A stretch of DNA of 64,000 bases from Dysidea avara (lineage: Eukaryota > Porifera > Demospongiae > Dictyoceratida > Dysideidae): positions 33,981,297 through 34,045,296 of the forward strand of contig NC_089279.1 in assembly GCF_963678975.1 (NCBI RefSeq), given 5' to 3'. Position 1 is the stretch's first letter. The number at the start of each line of letters is the position of its first letter. The translations under genes and the position numbers were made by a program. The notes below the pieces were generated by a model. That model did not search any database and was not told the DNA's origin. It saw only the letters and a list, made by a program, of their open reading frames with translations. Below, piece after piece: positions 25,000 through 37,622 of the stretch.

Positions 25000-25690
25000 G
25001 TATAAGTAATCATTTCCGTATAATACGTAATAGTGCAACCTTACCATAGTAGGCTAATGAGTAAAATACATTTATATACTCTACCAAAGATTCTTAGCAT
25101 TTTGTAAACAACAATGAGTTTTAATCGAACAAATCACAGGAGCATCTGATAATGTGATTACTGCAAGTGAATGGCTTTAAGTTGACTGTTATATTATAGG
25201 ACAGCTTCTTAAACTTCCTGCTTCTAAAAACATTTATTGTTTCAGTTTGCTATCTTGTGTGGTGCTAATTGCTGTCATACCCATCACACAACACACACAC
25301 ACACTAACTGTGCTTCCAGTGGTGGATTGATATCAGTAAAGAAATGCAGGTGTAGTTTCTAGGACCATTGCCATGATTGTGCAATCTTAATCTGTTGAAG
25401 AGTTCATCAGAATAGGTTGTAGCTACGTACGTTTGTGGCCACAATTCACCTGAGCATTTAATGGAGTGCTAACACTGCATTAAGCATTCTTGCAATTCCT
25501 AGTGGGATGAAATTTAATGATCAACAATCATCTTTAGTAAGCATTGAAGGAATTCCGCATCATAGTTGTGTGGCTCCTTGGGAAAATATGTCTATAGAAC
25601 ACAAGATGCCAAGGATCAAGTAATCTGGGAGTTTTTGTGTTTAACATATGCAAATATTTTGACTAGCTACATTTATAGGCTTGAACCTTC
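25000..25690. other. No gene seen
   Basis: Nothing supported beyond a short (CA)n run near 25281. Confidence 0.4.
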
Positions 25691-25699
25691 ACATGGGTC

Positions 25700-26110
25700 T
25701 ATCAAATCTACTAAATGATGATCTTGAAGTATTCTACTGTACTTGTGATAGTCACTGCAACCATTACAAAGGAACAAACTACACTTGGGACGGAAAGCCT
25801 AGTTTATTGGTTTATACCTGAGGCATTCATTACATTGAACTTCTGGTTTAACATTTTGAGGATTATAATTTACTACTAACTGGATCAAAGTATCAACTGA
25901 AGCACCAGATCCTGAGCAGTGTCAAGTTATAGATATTCCCAAGAACACCATTATTGGTCAGAGGGTGGAGTTCACCATCATCACAAGAGACAATAATGGT
26001 GATCGTTGTTACAGAGAAGGTGTAGATCAAGTGAGTGTTCAGTTAGAAGGAATCAATAACATTCTACGTATCTTTAAAAGACATTTGACTCACAGTCTCT
26101 GTATCTTACA
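25700..26110 (+). pseudogene. TRIM/filamin-type protein relic
   Basis: The frame at about 25885-26080 reads through EAPDPEQCQVIDIPKNT and GQRVEFTIITRDNNGDR to VDQVSVQLEG. This is the beginning of a filamin/ABP280-type immunoglobulin-like repeat as found in TRIM-NHL proteins. Upstream, at about 25713-25800, is a cysteine-rich piece (DDLEVFYCTCDSHCNHY) that could be a decayed B-box. The frame then runs into unrelated residues and a stop. No RING, NHL repeats or complete filamin fold follows, so this is a fragment. The family assignment is from memory of the motif. Confidence 0.45.
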
Positions 26111-26129
26111 AGAGACTGCTAAAATAAAA

Positions 26130-27725
26130 CTTGAATCTAGAGCATAATAGCTATGGATTAAGATGGACCTCTGTCCCTACAAATAACAAGATCCCATTCA
26201 GTGCAGAAGTTGCTCAATATCTAGTTCAAACTGTTGGTTTTAAAAATCGGCTATGGCACTCAAGCCAGTTATTTGAGCCTTTTGGTCCTTCAAGCCATTG
26301 GAAATATTGCAGCACACACTAATTGGATAATTATTTTCTGGGTGTCATTCTTAGCAGAGGCTTTAGAACTGCAATGTTTTGCAAATAATATTATCAGGAG
26401 GGTAGCTATGTGCTATACTGAATCAGTAATAAGAGGTTTTAATTATTATGTGCTCTAGTGTAGTAACTCACAAAGCTGACAACAGATATTTTAGCTACGT
26501 ATGATTATGATATATATACATTACAGAAACAGCCAAAATTATGATGCAATTTAAACGTTTTTGCCACAACCAGCCTGAGTTGATAAAAAACCAAGAATGA
26601 ATATTTCAAAGTTGGGAAGACAGAACAATCATTTGTATCATCAGTGATTAACGTGGACAAACATATCAAACAGTATGTGTGCTTGTTGAATGAATGCTGG
26701 ATGCTGTACAAGCAAATACTACATCCAGCTAGACATATGAAGTTCCAAGTGAAATGTGTAATTTGAAAAGGTAGAAGACTGCATGTGTGCTTGTGCACAC
26801 ATCATCAATGAGAGAATAACACTGAGTGACATTGGGATGAATTAAATTTATCACACCACACAAGTTAAAATAGAGGAATGGGCAGAGCTAGCATGTCAAA
26901 ATATCATCTGCACACTTTGTGATAGACTTACACTTGCCTACTATGCACAAAGTTCCCTGTTAGTGAATTTGAAACAAAAGCAAATGCAAGTACTCATCCC
27001 GTGATCAGTCTATTCATAACAAGTAAAAAATGAGGTTTACATGATTGTACATTTACAGTAGGAGCTAGCAATTAGAAAGATTAGTGAACATTAACTGGAG
27101 TTTACACATGAGCAGCATTCAATACATGATATGCCTCCAAGTGTGAACAGCATGTTGGGCTTTAGCTGCAGCAAACCATTAAGAGTGAGCCATCATGCCA
27201 CAAACGAAGATGAGAAAAGGAAGAATCCAAGGCTGGCAAAAGAAAGAACTAAGATGGACACGTGCCCCTAGGATTAAGGATGGTGAATATCCAGGTGAGT
27301 TTTTCAACAACACATTTTGCACCATACACTAGCATGAATTACGTTCAAAGATTTTGCTGGAATGATTATAATAATAGCATCTACGTAGAACTGCTTACTT
27401 TGACCTCTCTAATTATAAACTGTCTGCTTTGACCACAATTGCTTTGACAAATCAAACTGCTCTTAGCAGCTAGACATGTTCACACAGCACACATCAGTGT
27501 TAAGCACAGATAGGCGTGTAACATCATATGAATGTAATTATTATGTGACAGTACAAAGCGATGTATGTTGAAAACCACACAGTATAATATTGTGTTGCGT
27601 ACTTGAAACCTGCGTAGTAAGCATAAAAGTAGCATACAAAGGCTTACCAAACCAGTGCATGCATTGTCTCTCTGCATGCATGTATACGAACTACATATAA
27701 TTATGCAGGTTACATTACTAAAATC
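26130..27725. other. No gene seen
   Basis: Short open frames at 26131, 26234 and 26505 carry no recognisable domain. This is the upstream region of TGF-beta-like gene 2. Confidence 0.4.
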
Positions 27726-27728
27726 CAC

Positions 27729-27736
27729 TATAAAAG
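27729..27736 (+). promoter_or_regulatory. TATA box of TGF-beta-like gene 2
   Basis: TATAAAAG stands 63 bp upstream of the chosen ATG (27792), a normal spacing for a short 5' leader. Confidence 0.5.
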
Positions 27737-27791
27737 CTGTCTGGGTAGCACTTGTTTTATCAAGTGGTTTGAATTGGCTTTACAAAGGAAA

Positions 27792-29027
27792 ATGACAAAA
27801 CAAGATATGAAATTCTCAGTGTACTTGTTTGTACTACTACTCACCATCAGTTATTTTACAGTTCACTCAGTTCCCATAAGATATATGGTAGAGGAGCAGC
27901 AACCAGTGAAAGTGACTAAAAGGGAAACCAATTTAGACACAAAGAAAATTGATGATAGTATCATGATGCTAAAGACAACTGAATTTGCTCATGAACTAGC
28001 CAATACATCTCTGTCCAACTACCTGAAAGATCTATATGTCAACTTCAGCTTTCCCATTGGACCTGCCATCAAAGACCAAATGATCATTCCAGCAAACACA
28101 ATACGATCATATGAGAATGAAGCAAACAGTAAGTTTTATAGCTAAAGATGTATTGATGAATTCGAACTTGAAGTTATAGTATATCCCTTTAAGTTGTTGT
28201 TCTCTACAGGTGCTACAGATGATGGTTGTGGATATTACAAATTTAACATTGACAAGGCCAGTATTGATGGAGAGGAAATAATTCATGCTGAACTACGTCT
28301 ACTACAGAAGACCTCAATGCCAGGAGACTACCATGAGGTCAATATTTATTACCTGCGCAATGACAACAACATTGACTCACCTCTAAAGCTCACCTTCAAA
28401 CACACTGACTCTAGTCCAGGATGGAAAACATTTGATGTCACTCCAATAGTTGAGGGCTGGAAACAAGGATGGGTTAACTATGGCTTGAAAGTTGCACTGA
28501 CTAAAGGAGAACAACAACTGTCATGTGAAGGTGTTTACTCTTCTGGGAAACAAGAAGATATACTGAACACTGAACCTTTGTTAGTTGTGTTCACTCGTGA
28601 TAACACTAACAAATTCTTGATTGAGACCCTGAAAAATGACAAAAAGGTATCAGTTATAAAGCAAAAAAAAACCAAACGTCAGACCACTAGTGCTATTCAG
28701 ACATCACATGTGGCATGTCATCTTCAAAAGATGGAGGTTAACAATACTGCCATAAGGGAAGGTAGCATCCATCTGATGATCCCCAAGTTGTTTGATGTTG
28801 GAGTGTGTGTGGGTCACTGTCCAAGACTACCAGTAGAATCATTAACTGATTATGCAAGTATTCTTTCCCTCCACTACTACCAGACCAGAGGCCATGAAGG
28901 GGCACCAAAGAGGTGTTGTGTACCAACGTATTTTGAGGCAATACCGATGGTGTTCTACAATGAGCTGACTCAGGAGAGCATCTTGAAGAATGGTCCAATT
29001 AAAGCCAAGGCATGTGGTTGCGTGTGA
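27792..29027 (+). CDS. TGF-beta superfamily ligand precursor, gene 2
   Basis: Exons 27792-28128 and 28210-29027 join at GTAAGT...ACAG in phase 1, the same position and phase as gene 1, giving 384 residues. The signal peptide is MTKQDMKFSVYLFVLLLTISY; a second in-frame ATG at 27807 is an alternative start. The propeptide carries FDVTPIVEGWKQGWVNYG. The furin-type site KTKR (266-269) releases a 115-residue mature domain with all seven cystine-knot cysteines (HVAC, VCVGHC, KRCCVP, CGC). Compared with gene 1, exon 2 is nearly identical at DNA level through the propeptide and most of the mature domain, while exon 1 and the last 30 or so residues differ more. A recent local duplicate 22 kb away in the same orientation; the role is as for gene 1. 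Confidence 0.92.
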
Positions 29028-29029
29028 TG

Positions 29030-29636
29030 TTTTAAAACTGTCATATAGCTGGAATTTTTATTATGATTTCATATACTATGTAAGCAAGTTACTCACATAT
29101 AGTGCTTTCATACATGTATGAAGTACCAGCTTTGTTATATACAATATATGTACGAAATTTACAAAATGTGTTTTACACTAATACAAGCATAAGCAGTTAA
29201 ATTCTTTCCACCTTTGTAGCTGGACCTATGACCATACATAACCCACAGCACATGCCATGCATAATATATCGCTAAACAGCTAACAAATTCAATAGGTAAA
29301 ACCACATTCCCAAAATGCCAGCATCACAGAGAAATGCCAGTATCACTGTGATTTGCTACCATGGACACTAATGATGTTACTTGCAATGATTACTTATTAC
29401 ATAATAATTAGCACTTAGTCTCTTGTATGCACAATTGCCATAAATCAAACTGCTTTAAGTTGCTAGACATGTTCATACAGCACAGAGAGGCATGTAGAGA
29501 GGCTGAGCACAGAGAGGCAAGTAGTATTGTATACATGGATCCTATTTAGCTGACTTGTGTGGCTAACACTTTCCTTTCTGGTAAGAAATTTCACATAGTT
29601 TTAGCCACTATGCCACATCATGCACATAAGGCCATA

Positions 29637-29683
<47 letters not shown>

Positions 29684-31180
29684 ATTTAACCTCTGAACAA
29701 TCAGAAAAGCCATTCTTGTTGGTGTAACAAAAAGACATGTAAATCACAGTCGACAATAATAAACAGGACAACACAAAGCAACTACAGAAACAATAAGAAC
29801 AACAACAACAGAGATTAAGGATTTGATAGCACAAATGTTCTAGTACCAATGTAGCCATGTCATGCATGACATTAATGAAATCATTAATAGTGTAGAGTTA
29901 ATTCCTCCTCCAATAAAATGACTAAATGTCACAATAATAGATACCTGCTGTAGTTTGCAGTGCTCAAGAATTTGCATTGTTTCCTAACCATATGCCTACT
30001 GGAGATCATACACCACCATTGGTTGCTTTCCCAATACATTACAGCACTACACACATACCTTTTGAAGTGGCATGCAATACCACGTATACTCTCAATGATA
30101 ATTTCTTTCAGCCTCTGAAAAAAATTAATTCTTTGTTTTGATCACTCATGTTTTTGTTAAAATTCTAATAGCTAGAATGAAGCAACCGTGACGTAGTGGC
30201 ATCCTCAATCTCAAAGAAGCCATAGAAGGTTGTATACAAGACATATACATACGTACGTGCAACAGTAAGTTTTAAATGAAAAAGGAACAACTTGCAAGTC
30301 CCTAGGGAGATAGCATGGCAAAACATTTAAAATTAAGCATCTTGCATATTCACCCACCTACATGAAATCTGTCCAATATTCAAGTGAGCACATAGCCCTT
30401 CTTAATCTCTTCTCCATATCCAAGACCAATTATAAGTGCATATCATTTTTTACTTGTAGATCCACATAGCCATTGAGTAGATGTATGTACATACGTACTT
30501 GTGAGAATCTATACAAGTGAGAAATCATCTAAGTTTATGAACTGATGTTTTCTACTAATGTGCTCATTAGAAACCTTACTTTTACCTATATTTTAACCAC
30601 AGTGTATACTTAAAGCCATAATGCCTACCTCTTAGTGCCCGCTTGACTTATTGGATTACCCACTGATTAGAACTACATAAAATTATGTCTGGTAGCTATG
30701 TACCTTTGTGTAAAGTGTCTCTAACAGTTTTTAAAATGGGAATCAGGAAACATATTGCTATAGAGACAAAAAAAACAAGAGTCAAACAAGTCAGCATGTT
30801 AAACCACCAAATAAGCATGTCAAACAATTGATCAGGTCAAACAGTCAAACTCTTATAAAATCCGAGCACTTGAAAAATTAATGTCACCAACAGATCTCTG
30901 TTCATGAGCAAGGTAACAACTATTGTAAGCCAGCAACTATGAGATTGCAAAGCAATATGTAATGCCAGCATCTCTACTGATTTGTACTTTGACAAATCCC
31001 ACTATTTACATTAAATGGTGTTGACTAATCATATTAGCTACTGTCATACAGAATGTATACCATAGAGTATAGAGATCTGTGAGTTTCTAGGCTTTTTGAT
31101 TTCTAGATTTTTTATGCTCAACTGTAGTTCTGGAATGGTTCAAGTTGTTGAGTCATTTGACTCTTTAGTTTTATACTGTA
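29030..31180. other. Intergenic, no gene seen
   Basis: Contains an (ATTG)n microsatellite at about 29637-29682. Otherwise AT-rich sequence with no supported gene. Confidence 0.5.
29637..29682. repeat. (ATTG)n microsatellite
   Basis: About eleven uninterrupted TTGA/ATTG tetramers. Confidence 0.95.
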
Positions 31181-31185
31181 TATAT

Positions 31186-31513
31186 ATATCTAATCAAAAA
31201 CAGCCAAGCTGTAAAAAAAGGTGCGGCCCCCAAAAAGGCCATGGTGAAAAAAGATGTGAAATCCAAGGTGGCGGCCAAGAAATGGCTGTGATGGTAGGTT
31301 AATGGTTACATTTTAATAACAACAATTCAGGTGAATTTGGTGCCAAGACCAAGCGGCACAAAATTCACCTGAATTGTCGTTATTAAAATGTAACCATTAA
31401 CCTACCATCACAGCCATTTCTTGGCCGCCACCTTGGATTTCACATCTTTTTTCACCATGGCCTTTTTGGGGGCTGCACCTTTTTTTACAGCTTGGCTGTT
31501 TTTGATTAGATAT
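31186..31513. mobile_element. 328-bp perfect-looking palindromic element
   Basis: The left arm 31186-31342 and right arm about 31360-31513 are reverse complements with only a few differences, around a spacer of about 20 bp (CAAGACCAAGCGGC region). One strand of each arm reads a lysine/alanine-rich peptide (KKAMVKKDVKSKVAAKKWL) ending in a stop, like the tail of a basic nuclear or ribosomal protein. No transposase. The near-identity of the arms implies recent formation or strong homogenisation. Confidence 0.75.
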
Positions 31514-31714
31514 CACTTCTTTTTGTATTTGTATACTGCAAAGCCGGCCTATGGCTGGCTTGGGGCTTTTTTAACCCATGTGTTTTTTTCTTTACCACAG
31601 GAAGAAGAAAAGAACTTAAAGAAGAATTTTAGTACTTCAATTATTTTTGATTTTATTAGTAATTATACAAATTATATACATATATTTATTACATGCCCAT
31701 TATTCCCCACAGGA

Positions 31715-34700
31715 TATTTTTTTGCAGCTGATCTCTCTACTGGGTGACTTGAAATGTAGCTGAACTATATACAGGATGGTTTCTTTGTAGCTGAACTCTC
31801 TACAAGGTAACCTCTTCTAGCTGGTCTCTCTACAGGGTATTTGTTTCTAGCTGAACTCTCTACAGGGTGATTTTTTTGTAGCTGAACTCTCTGCAGGGTG
31901 ATTTGTTTGCAGCTGAACTCTCTACATGATGGTTTCTTTGTAGCTGAACTCTCTACAAGGTGACTTCGTCCAGCTGATCTCTCTACGGTGTGATTTGTTT
32001 CTGGCAGAACTCTCTACAGGTGATTTGTTCGCAGCTAAACTCTCTACATGGTGGTTTCTTGTAGCTGAACTCCCTACATGATGGTTTCTTTGTAGCTGAA
32101 CTCTCTACAAGGTAACTTCTTCTCTACAGGGTGATTTATTGTAGTTGAATTCTCTACAAGGTGGTTTGTATGAGGCTGAACTCTCTACATGGCAGTTTCT
32201 TTGTAGCTGAACTCTCTACAGAGTGATTTGTTTGCAGCTGAACTCTCTACATGATGGTTTCTTTGTAACTGAACACTCTACAAGGTGACTTCTTCTAGCT
32301 GATCTTTCTACAGGGTGAATTGTTGTAGCTGAACTATCTACAAGGTAACTTCTTCTAGCTGATCTCTATACAGGGTAATTTGTTTGTAGTTGAATTCTGT
32401 ACAGGTGGTTTCTTTGTAGCTGAACTCTTTACAAGGTGACTTCTTCTAGCTGAACTCTCTACGGGGTAATTTCTTTGTAGCTGAACTCTCTATACGATGG
32501 TTTCTTTGTAACTGAACTCTCTACAAGGTAACTTCTTCTAGCTGATCTTTCTACTGGGTGATTTGTTTGCAGCTGAACTCTCTACATGGTGGTTTCTTTG
32601 TTGCTGAACTCTCTACAAGGTGAATTCTTCTACCTGATCTCTCTACAGGGTGATTTGTTTGTAACTGAACTCTGTACAAGTGCGTTTTTGTGGGTGATCT
32701 CACTGCAGGTTGATTTGTTTGTAGCTGAACTCACTAAAGGGTGATTTTGCTTGTAGCTGAACTCCTTGCATTGTATCTAGTTTCTAGCTGATCTCTCTAC
32801 AGGGTGATTTGTTTGTAGCTGATCTCTCTACAAGTTGATTTGTCTGTAGCTGATCTCTCTGCAGGTTGATTAATTTGCAGCCGATCTCTCTACAAGGTAA
32901 TTTGTTTGTAGCTGAACTGTCTGTAAAGTGATTTATTTGTAGCTGATCTCTCTGCAGGTTGATTTGTTTTAGCTGAACTCTCTACAGGGTGATTTACTTG
33001 TAGCTGAACTCCTTACATTGTGTCTAGTTTCTAGCTGATCTCTCTACAGGATGATTTGTTTGTAGCTGATCTCTCTACAAGTTGATTTGTGTGTAGCTGA
33101 TCTTTCTACTGGTTGATTTGTTTGTAGCCGATCTCTCTACAGGGTAATTTGTTTGTAGCTGAACTCTGTACAAGGTGCTTTTTTGTAGGTGATTTCACTG
33201 CAGGTTGATTTGTTTGTAGCTGAACTCACTAAAGGGTGATTTGCTTGTAGCTGAACTCCTTACATTGTATCTAGTTTCTAGCTGATCTCTCTACAGGGTG
33301 ATTTGTTTGTAGCTGAACTCTCTATAAGGTGCTTTGTTTGCAGCTGAACTCTCTACATGGTGGTTTCTTTGTTGCTGAACTCTCTACAGGGTGTTTTGCT
33401 TGTAGCTACTCTCTACAGGGTGATTTGTTTCTAGTTTATCTCTCTACAGGTTGATTTGTGTGTAACTGATCTCTCTACAAGCTGATTTGTTTGTAGCTGA
33501 ATTCTCTGCAAAGTGTTTTGTTTGTAGCTGACCTCTCTTCAGGGTGATTTGTATCTAGCTGATCTCTCTACAGGGTGATTTTTTTGTAGCTGACCTCTCT
33601 TCAGGGTGATTTGTTTCTATCTGATATCTCTACAGGGTGATTTTTTGTAGTTGACCTCTCTTCAGGGTGATTTGTTTCTAGCTGATCGCTCTACAGGTTG
33701 GTTTGTTTGTAGCTGAACTCTCTACACGGTGATTTGCTTGTAGCTGAACTCCTTACATTGTGTCTAGTTTCTAGCTGATCTCTCTACAGGGTGATTTGTT
33801 TGTAGCTGATCTCTCTACAAGTTGAATTGTGTGTAGCTGATCTCTCTGCAGGTTGATTTGTTTGTAGCCGATCTCTCTATAAGGTAATTTATTTGTAACT
33901 GAACTATCTAAAAGGTGATATGTTTGTAGCTGATCTCTCTGCAGGTTGATTTGTTTTAGCTGAACTCTCTACAGGGTGATTTATTTGTAGCTGAACTCCT
34001 TACATTGTGTGTAGTTTCTAGCTGATCTCTCTACAGGGTGATTTGTTTGTAGCTGATCTCTCTACAAGTTGATTTGTGTGTAGCTGATCTCTCTGCAGGT
34101 TGATTTGTTTGTAGCCGATCTCTCTATAAGGTAATTTGTTTGTAGCTGAACTCTCTATAAGGTGATTTGTTTGTAGTTGATCTCTCTGCAGGTTGATTTG
34201 TTTTAGCTGAACTCTCTACAGGCTGATTTGTTTGTAGCCGATCTCTCTACAGGGTAATTTGTTTGTAGCTGAACTCTCTACATGGTGGTTTCTTTGTTGC
34301 TGAACTCTCTACAGGGTGTTTTGCTTGTAGCTGATCTCTCTACAGGGCAATTTGTTTGTAGATGATCTCTCTACAGGGTGATTTTTTTGTAGCTGACCTC
34401 TCTTCAGGGTGATTTGTTTCTAACTGATCTCTCTACAGGGTGATTTTTTGTAGCTGACCTCTCTTCAGGGTGATTTGTTTCTAGCTGATTGCTCTACAGG
34501 TTGATTTGTTTGTAGATGAACTCTCTACAAGGTAATTTACTTGTAGCTGAACTCCTTACTTTGTGTCTAGTTTGTAGCTGATCTCTCTACAGGGTGATTT
34601 GATTGTAGCTGAACTCCTTACATTGTGTGTAGTTTCTAGCTGATCTCTCTACAGGGTGATTTGTTTGTAGCTGATCTCTCTACAAGTTGATTTGTGTGTA

Positions 34701-35790
34701 GCTGATCTAGGGACCCGCCGATTATGGTGGTATAATTTTGAGCATGATAGGTACCTAAAAGCATTGAGCATAATGCCAGCATAATAGCTTAAATATTTGT
34801 ACGATAGCATAAATTCTTGCTGGAAAAATGACAATTGCACAATAAGATCGATATACTCTAATAGAGCAGTCAGTAGCTCTAATAGAACAATCATGAAACT
34901 GACTGTTCTATTAGAGTATATCGATCTTTTCTCTTACATGCAGCAAGAATTTATTATTTGCGTTCTAACCACTCATTTTTTTCTTTCTATACAGTGTTAA
35001 ACTAGTAGCAAAGCATATGAACTAAGGCATGAAGATTGAGCATAATCGAGCATAATAGGTAAATATTGAGCATTAATTTAAGTATAATAGGTGAACTTTG
35101 AGCAGTGCAGCATAGCATAATAGGTAAAATTATAAGCATAATCGGCGGGTCCCTAAGCTGATCTCTCTGCAGGTTGATTTGTTTGAAGCCGATCTCTCTA
35201 CAGGTAATCTGTTTGTAGCTGAACTCTCTATAAGGTGATTTGTTTGTAGCTGATCTCTCTGTAGGTTGATTTGTTTTAGCTGAACTCTCTACAGGGTGAT
35301 TGCTTGTAGCTGAACTCCTTACATTGGGTCTAGTTTCTAGCTGATGTCTCTACAGGGTGATTTTTTGTAGCTGAACTCTCTTCAGGGTGATTTGTTTCTA
35401 GCTGATCTCTCTACAGGTAGATTTGTGTTGATTTGTTCATTGCTGATCGCTCTAAAGGTTGATTTGTTGTAGCTGAACACCCTGCAAAGTGTTTTGTTTG
35501 TAGCTGATCACTCTAAAGGGTAATTTGTTTGTAGCTGAACTCTCTCCACAGTGACTTGTGTGTAGCTGAATTCTGTGTAACTGAATTCTCTAGAGAGTGA
35601 CTTAATTGTAGCTGAATTCTCTACACAGTGCATGACTTGTTTATAGCTGAACTTTCTTCAGTGTGACTTGTAATGTTCTGAATCTCTATAGTGAGATATT
35701 TGTAGCTTAACTCTCCACATGGTGACTTGCTTCTTGCTGAACTGTCTATAAGATTAACTGTTTGCAGCTAAACTCCCTACAGAATAACTT
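31715..35790. repeat. 31-bp satellite array with higher-order units
   Basis: Over 100 copies of a 31-bp unit of the form GTAGCTGAACTCTCTACAGG plus GTGATTTGTTT, with alternating AACTC/ATCTC and ACAGGG/ACAAGG/GCAGGT variants. A marker variant (ACTCCTTACATTGTGTCTAG) recurs near 32760, 33008, 33257, 33743, 33999, 34552, 34615 and 35306. The common spacing is about 248 bp, or eight units, indicating higher-order repeats. Units decay toward the right end. The array is broken by a TA-flanked MITE at 34710-35153. Confidence 0.95.
34710..35153. mobile_element. MITE inserted in the 31-bp satellite (TA target)
   Basis: Ends GGGACCCGCCGATTATG and CATAATCGGCGGGTCCC form a 17-bp perfect terminal repeat. 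Each is flanked by TA (34708-34709 and 35154-35155), and satellite units continue on both sides. The interior has repeated AGCATAATAG strings and a central palindrome (about 34849-34925) made from TCTATTAGAGTA motifs bounded by GATCGATAT. A TA duplication suits Tc1/mariner-like or related superfamilies. Confidence 0.9.
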
Positions 35791-35794
35791 GTGA

Positions 35795-36680
35795 TGTAAT
35801 AAAATTCTATAATGGAGTAAATAAATTAGCCGAATGCTCTATTAGGGTGACTGTTCTATTAGAGTATCTCGATCTCGCATTTGCTACACGGAGTTGGCTT
35901 TCGAATCATAACTCAGTGGTTTGTAATCCGATTCTTCTGTACTACTGCAAGAACTTTCTATGAAGATTATTCCAGATGTACACCGATTTTCAGCTCATTG
36001 CTCTAAGCGGTTTGCCTAGTAGGCGTGAAAACTAACACTTTTTTATTCATAAAAATCGATCGCATAATTGTGACACAGGTTGGGTTTTGTGTCATATCTC
36101 CGTAGTCTTTATCTCGATTCCTTTCAAACCACCAAAAGGCACTCCTACGATGGTTACTCCATCTACATAGCAATTTTCAACTCATTCCATGAAGCGGTTT
36201 ACCCTGTAGGCGTGACAACAAATCGATCTTGTTTAACGCGAATAATCGGTCATAACTCCTGAACCATTCATCGGATTTGTACCAAATTTGATGCTAGGAT
36301 TCGCCTTTGGACTCCCTTTCTGTGTGCCAAATTTCAAGGCGATCGGAGTACGCGTTTGCTTGTTATAGCAATTTTTGCAAGTGTGCGAAAAGACGAAGAA
36401 GAAGAAAAAAAAACGAAGAAAAAAAACCAAACTTTGGCAGCTCGTATCTCGGAAATGGCTGGAGCGATTTCCTTCAAATTTGGAATGTAGACTCCCTTGG
36501 CTGGCGGACAACTGTGTAGCAAATTTGGTTCCAATCAGATAAGTGATCACCGAGATACAAAGGTGTGAAAATGACGTTTTCGTTCTTCCTGTCAATATAC
36601 TCACGGTGTGGCGCGCCGGCTTCTTGGGCCGCACGACACACTATCGTGTGTCTTGATATATATAGAGAGATATCTATTCC
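35795..36680. repeat. Dispersed repeat flank of the satellite
   Basis: A distinct, more GC-balanced sequence follows the satellite. Two internally similar blocks (about 35880-36030 and 36075-36215) both contain AAGCGGTTT.CC.AGTAGGCGTGA-like strings, with an A-rich stretch at 36390-36425. It ends near a hairpin (ACACAC TATC GTGTGT, about 36636-36652). No domain was recognised. It may be the body of a composite element that includes the satellite. Confidence 0.4.
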
Positions 36681-36749
36681 CACCATTCTATAAATTTAGA
36701 ATAAAAGTGTATATAGTAGCTATGCAACTGTCCAAATTGACTACCCTCA

Positions 36750-37622
36750 GGGTGTGATATTGTTGATGCATAGTATTATGACCTAGCTTACCAGCTGACT
36801 GTGGTTGGAGGGGTATTGTTGGTACCAGTTAACTGTTGCTGGTGGGTGTTCATTGAAAGTAAAAGTGAATTCACCAACAGACTGCTGGCTGTTAGTAGAA
36901 TATTGTTGTGACCTTACCAGCTAATAGAATATTGTTGACAGTATAATGTGACCTTACCAGTTAACTGTTGTTGGTGGAGTATTGCCGATAATGTAAGTGA
37001 CCTTAGCAGCTATATAACTGCTATTGATAAGTGGAGTATCATCACATAATTTTCTAACAACAATACTCCACCAACAACAGTCAGCTGGTAAGTTCACTTA
37101 TACAATCAGCAATACTCCACCAACAACAGTCAGCTGGTAAGTTCACTTATACAATCAACAATACTCTACCAACATCTGGTAAGGTAATTTATACCATCAA
37201 CAATACTCCACCAACAACAGTAAACTGATAAGGTCACTTATACCATCAACAATACTCCACCAACACCAGTCAGCTGGTAAGGTCACTTAATTATATCATC
37301 AAAAATACTCCACCAACAACTGGTAAGGTCATTTATACCATCAACAATACTCCACCAACAACAGTCAGCTGACAAGGTCACTTATACCATCAACAATACT
37401 CCACCAACAACAGTAAACTGATAAGGTCACTTATACCATCAACAATACTCTACCAACACCAGTCAGCTGGTAAGGTCACTTATATCATCAAAAATACTCC
37501 ACCAACAACTGGTAAGGTCATTTATACCATCAACAATACTCCACCAACAACAGTCAGCTGACAAGGTCACTTATACCATCAACAATACTCCACCAACAAC
37601 GGTCAGCTGGTAAGGTCACATA
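36750..37622. repeat. 49-bp minisatellite in two opposed blocks
   Basis: The unit is about CAACAATACTCCACCAACAA plus CAGTCAGCTGGTAAGGTCAC plus TTATACCAT. The block 37050-37622 reads this strand; 36750-37030 reads the reverse complement in more diverged form. Within the right block, 37208-37393 and 37394-37580 are near-identical higher-order copies. Confidence 0.9.

Noticed and set aside
31715-35790. Satellite as a CRISPR-like array
   Set aside because: Units are head-to-tail without unique spacers; a simple satellite in a eukaryotic genome.
36233-36634. 133-codon minus-strand frame
   Set aside because: Overlaps several other frames on both strands, includes a poly-Phe stretch from the A-rich run, and has no recognisable domain; the sequence is a dispersed repeat.
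36600-36660. Hairpin at the end of the post-satellite repeat as a Helitron 3' end
   Set aside because: The hairpin is there, but no CTRR terminus at the expected distance and no Rep/helicase sequence was seen.
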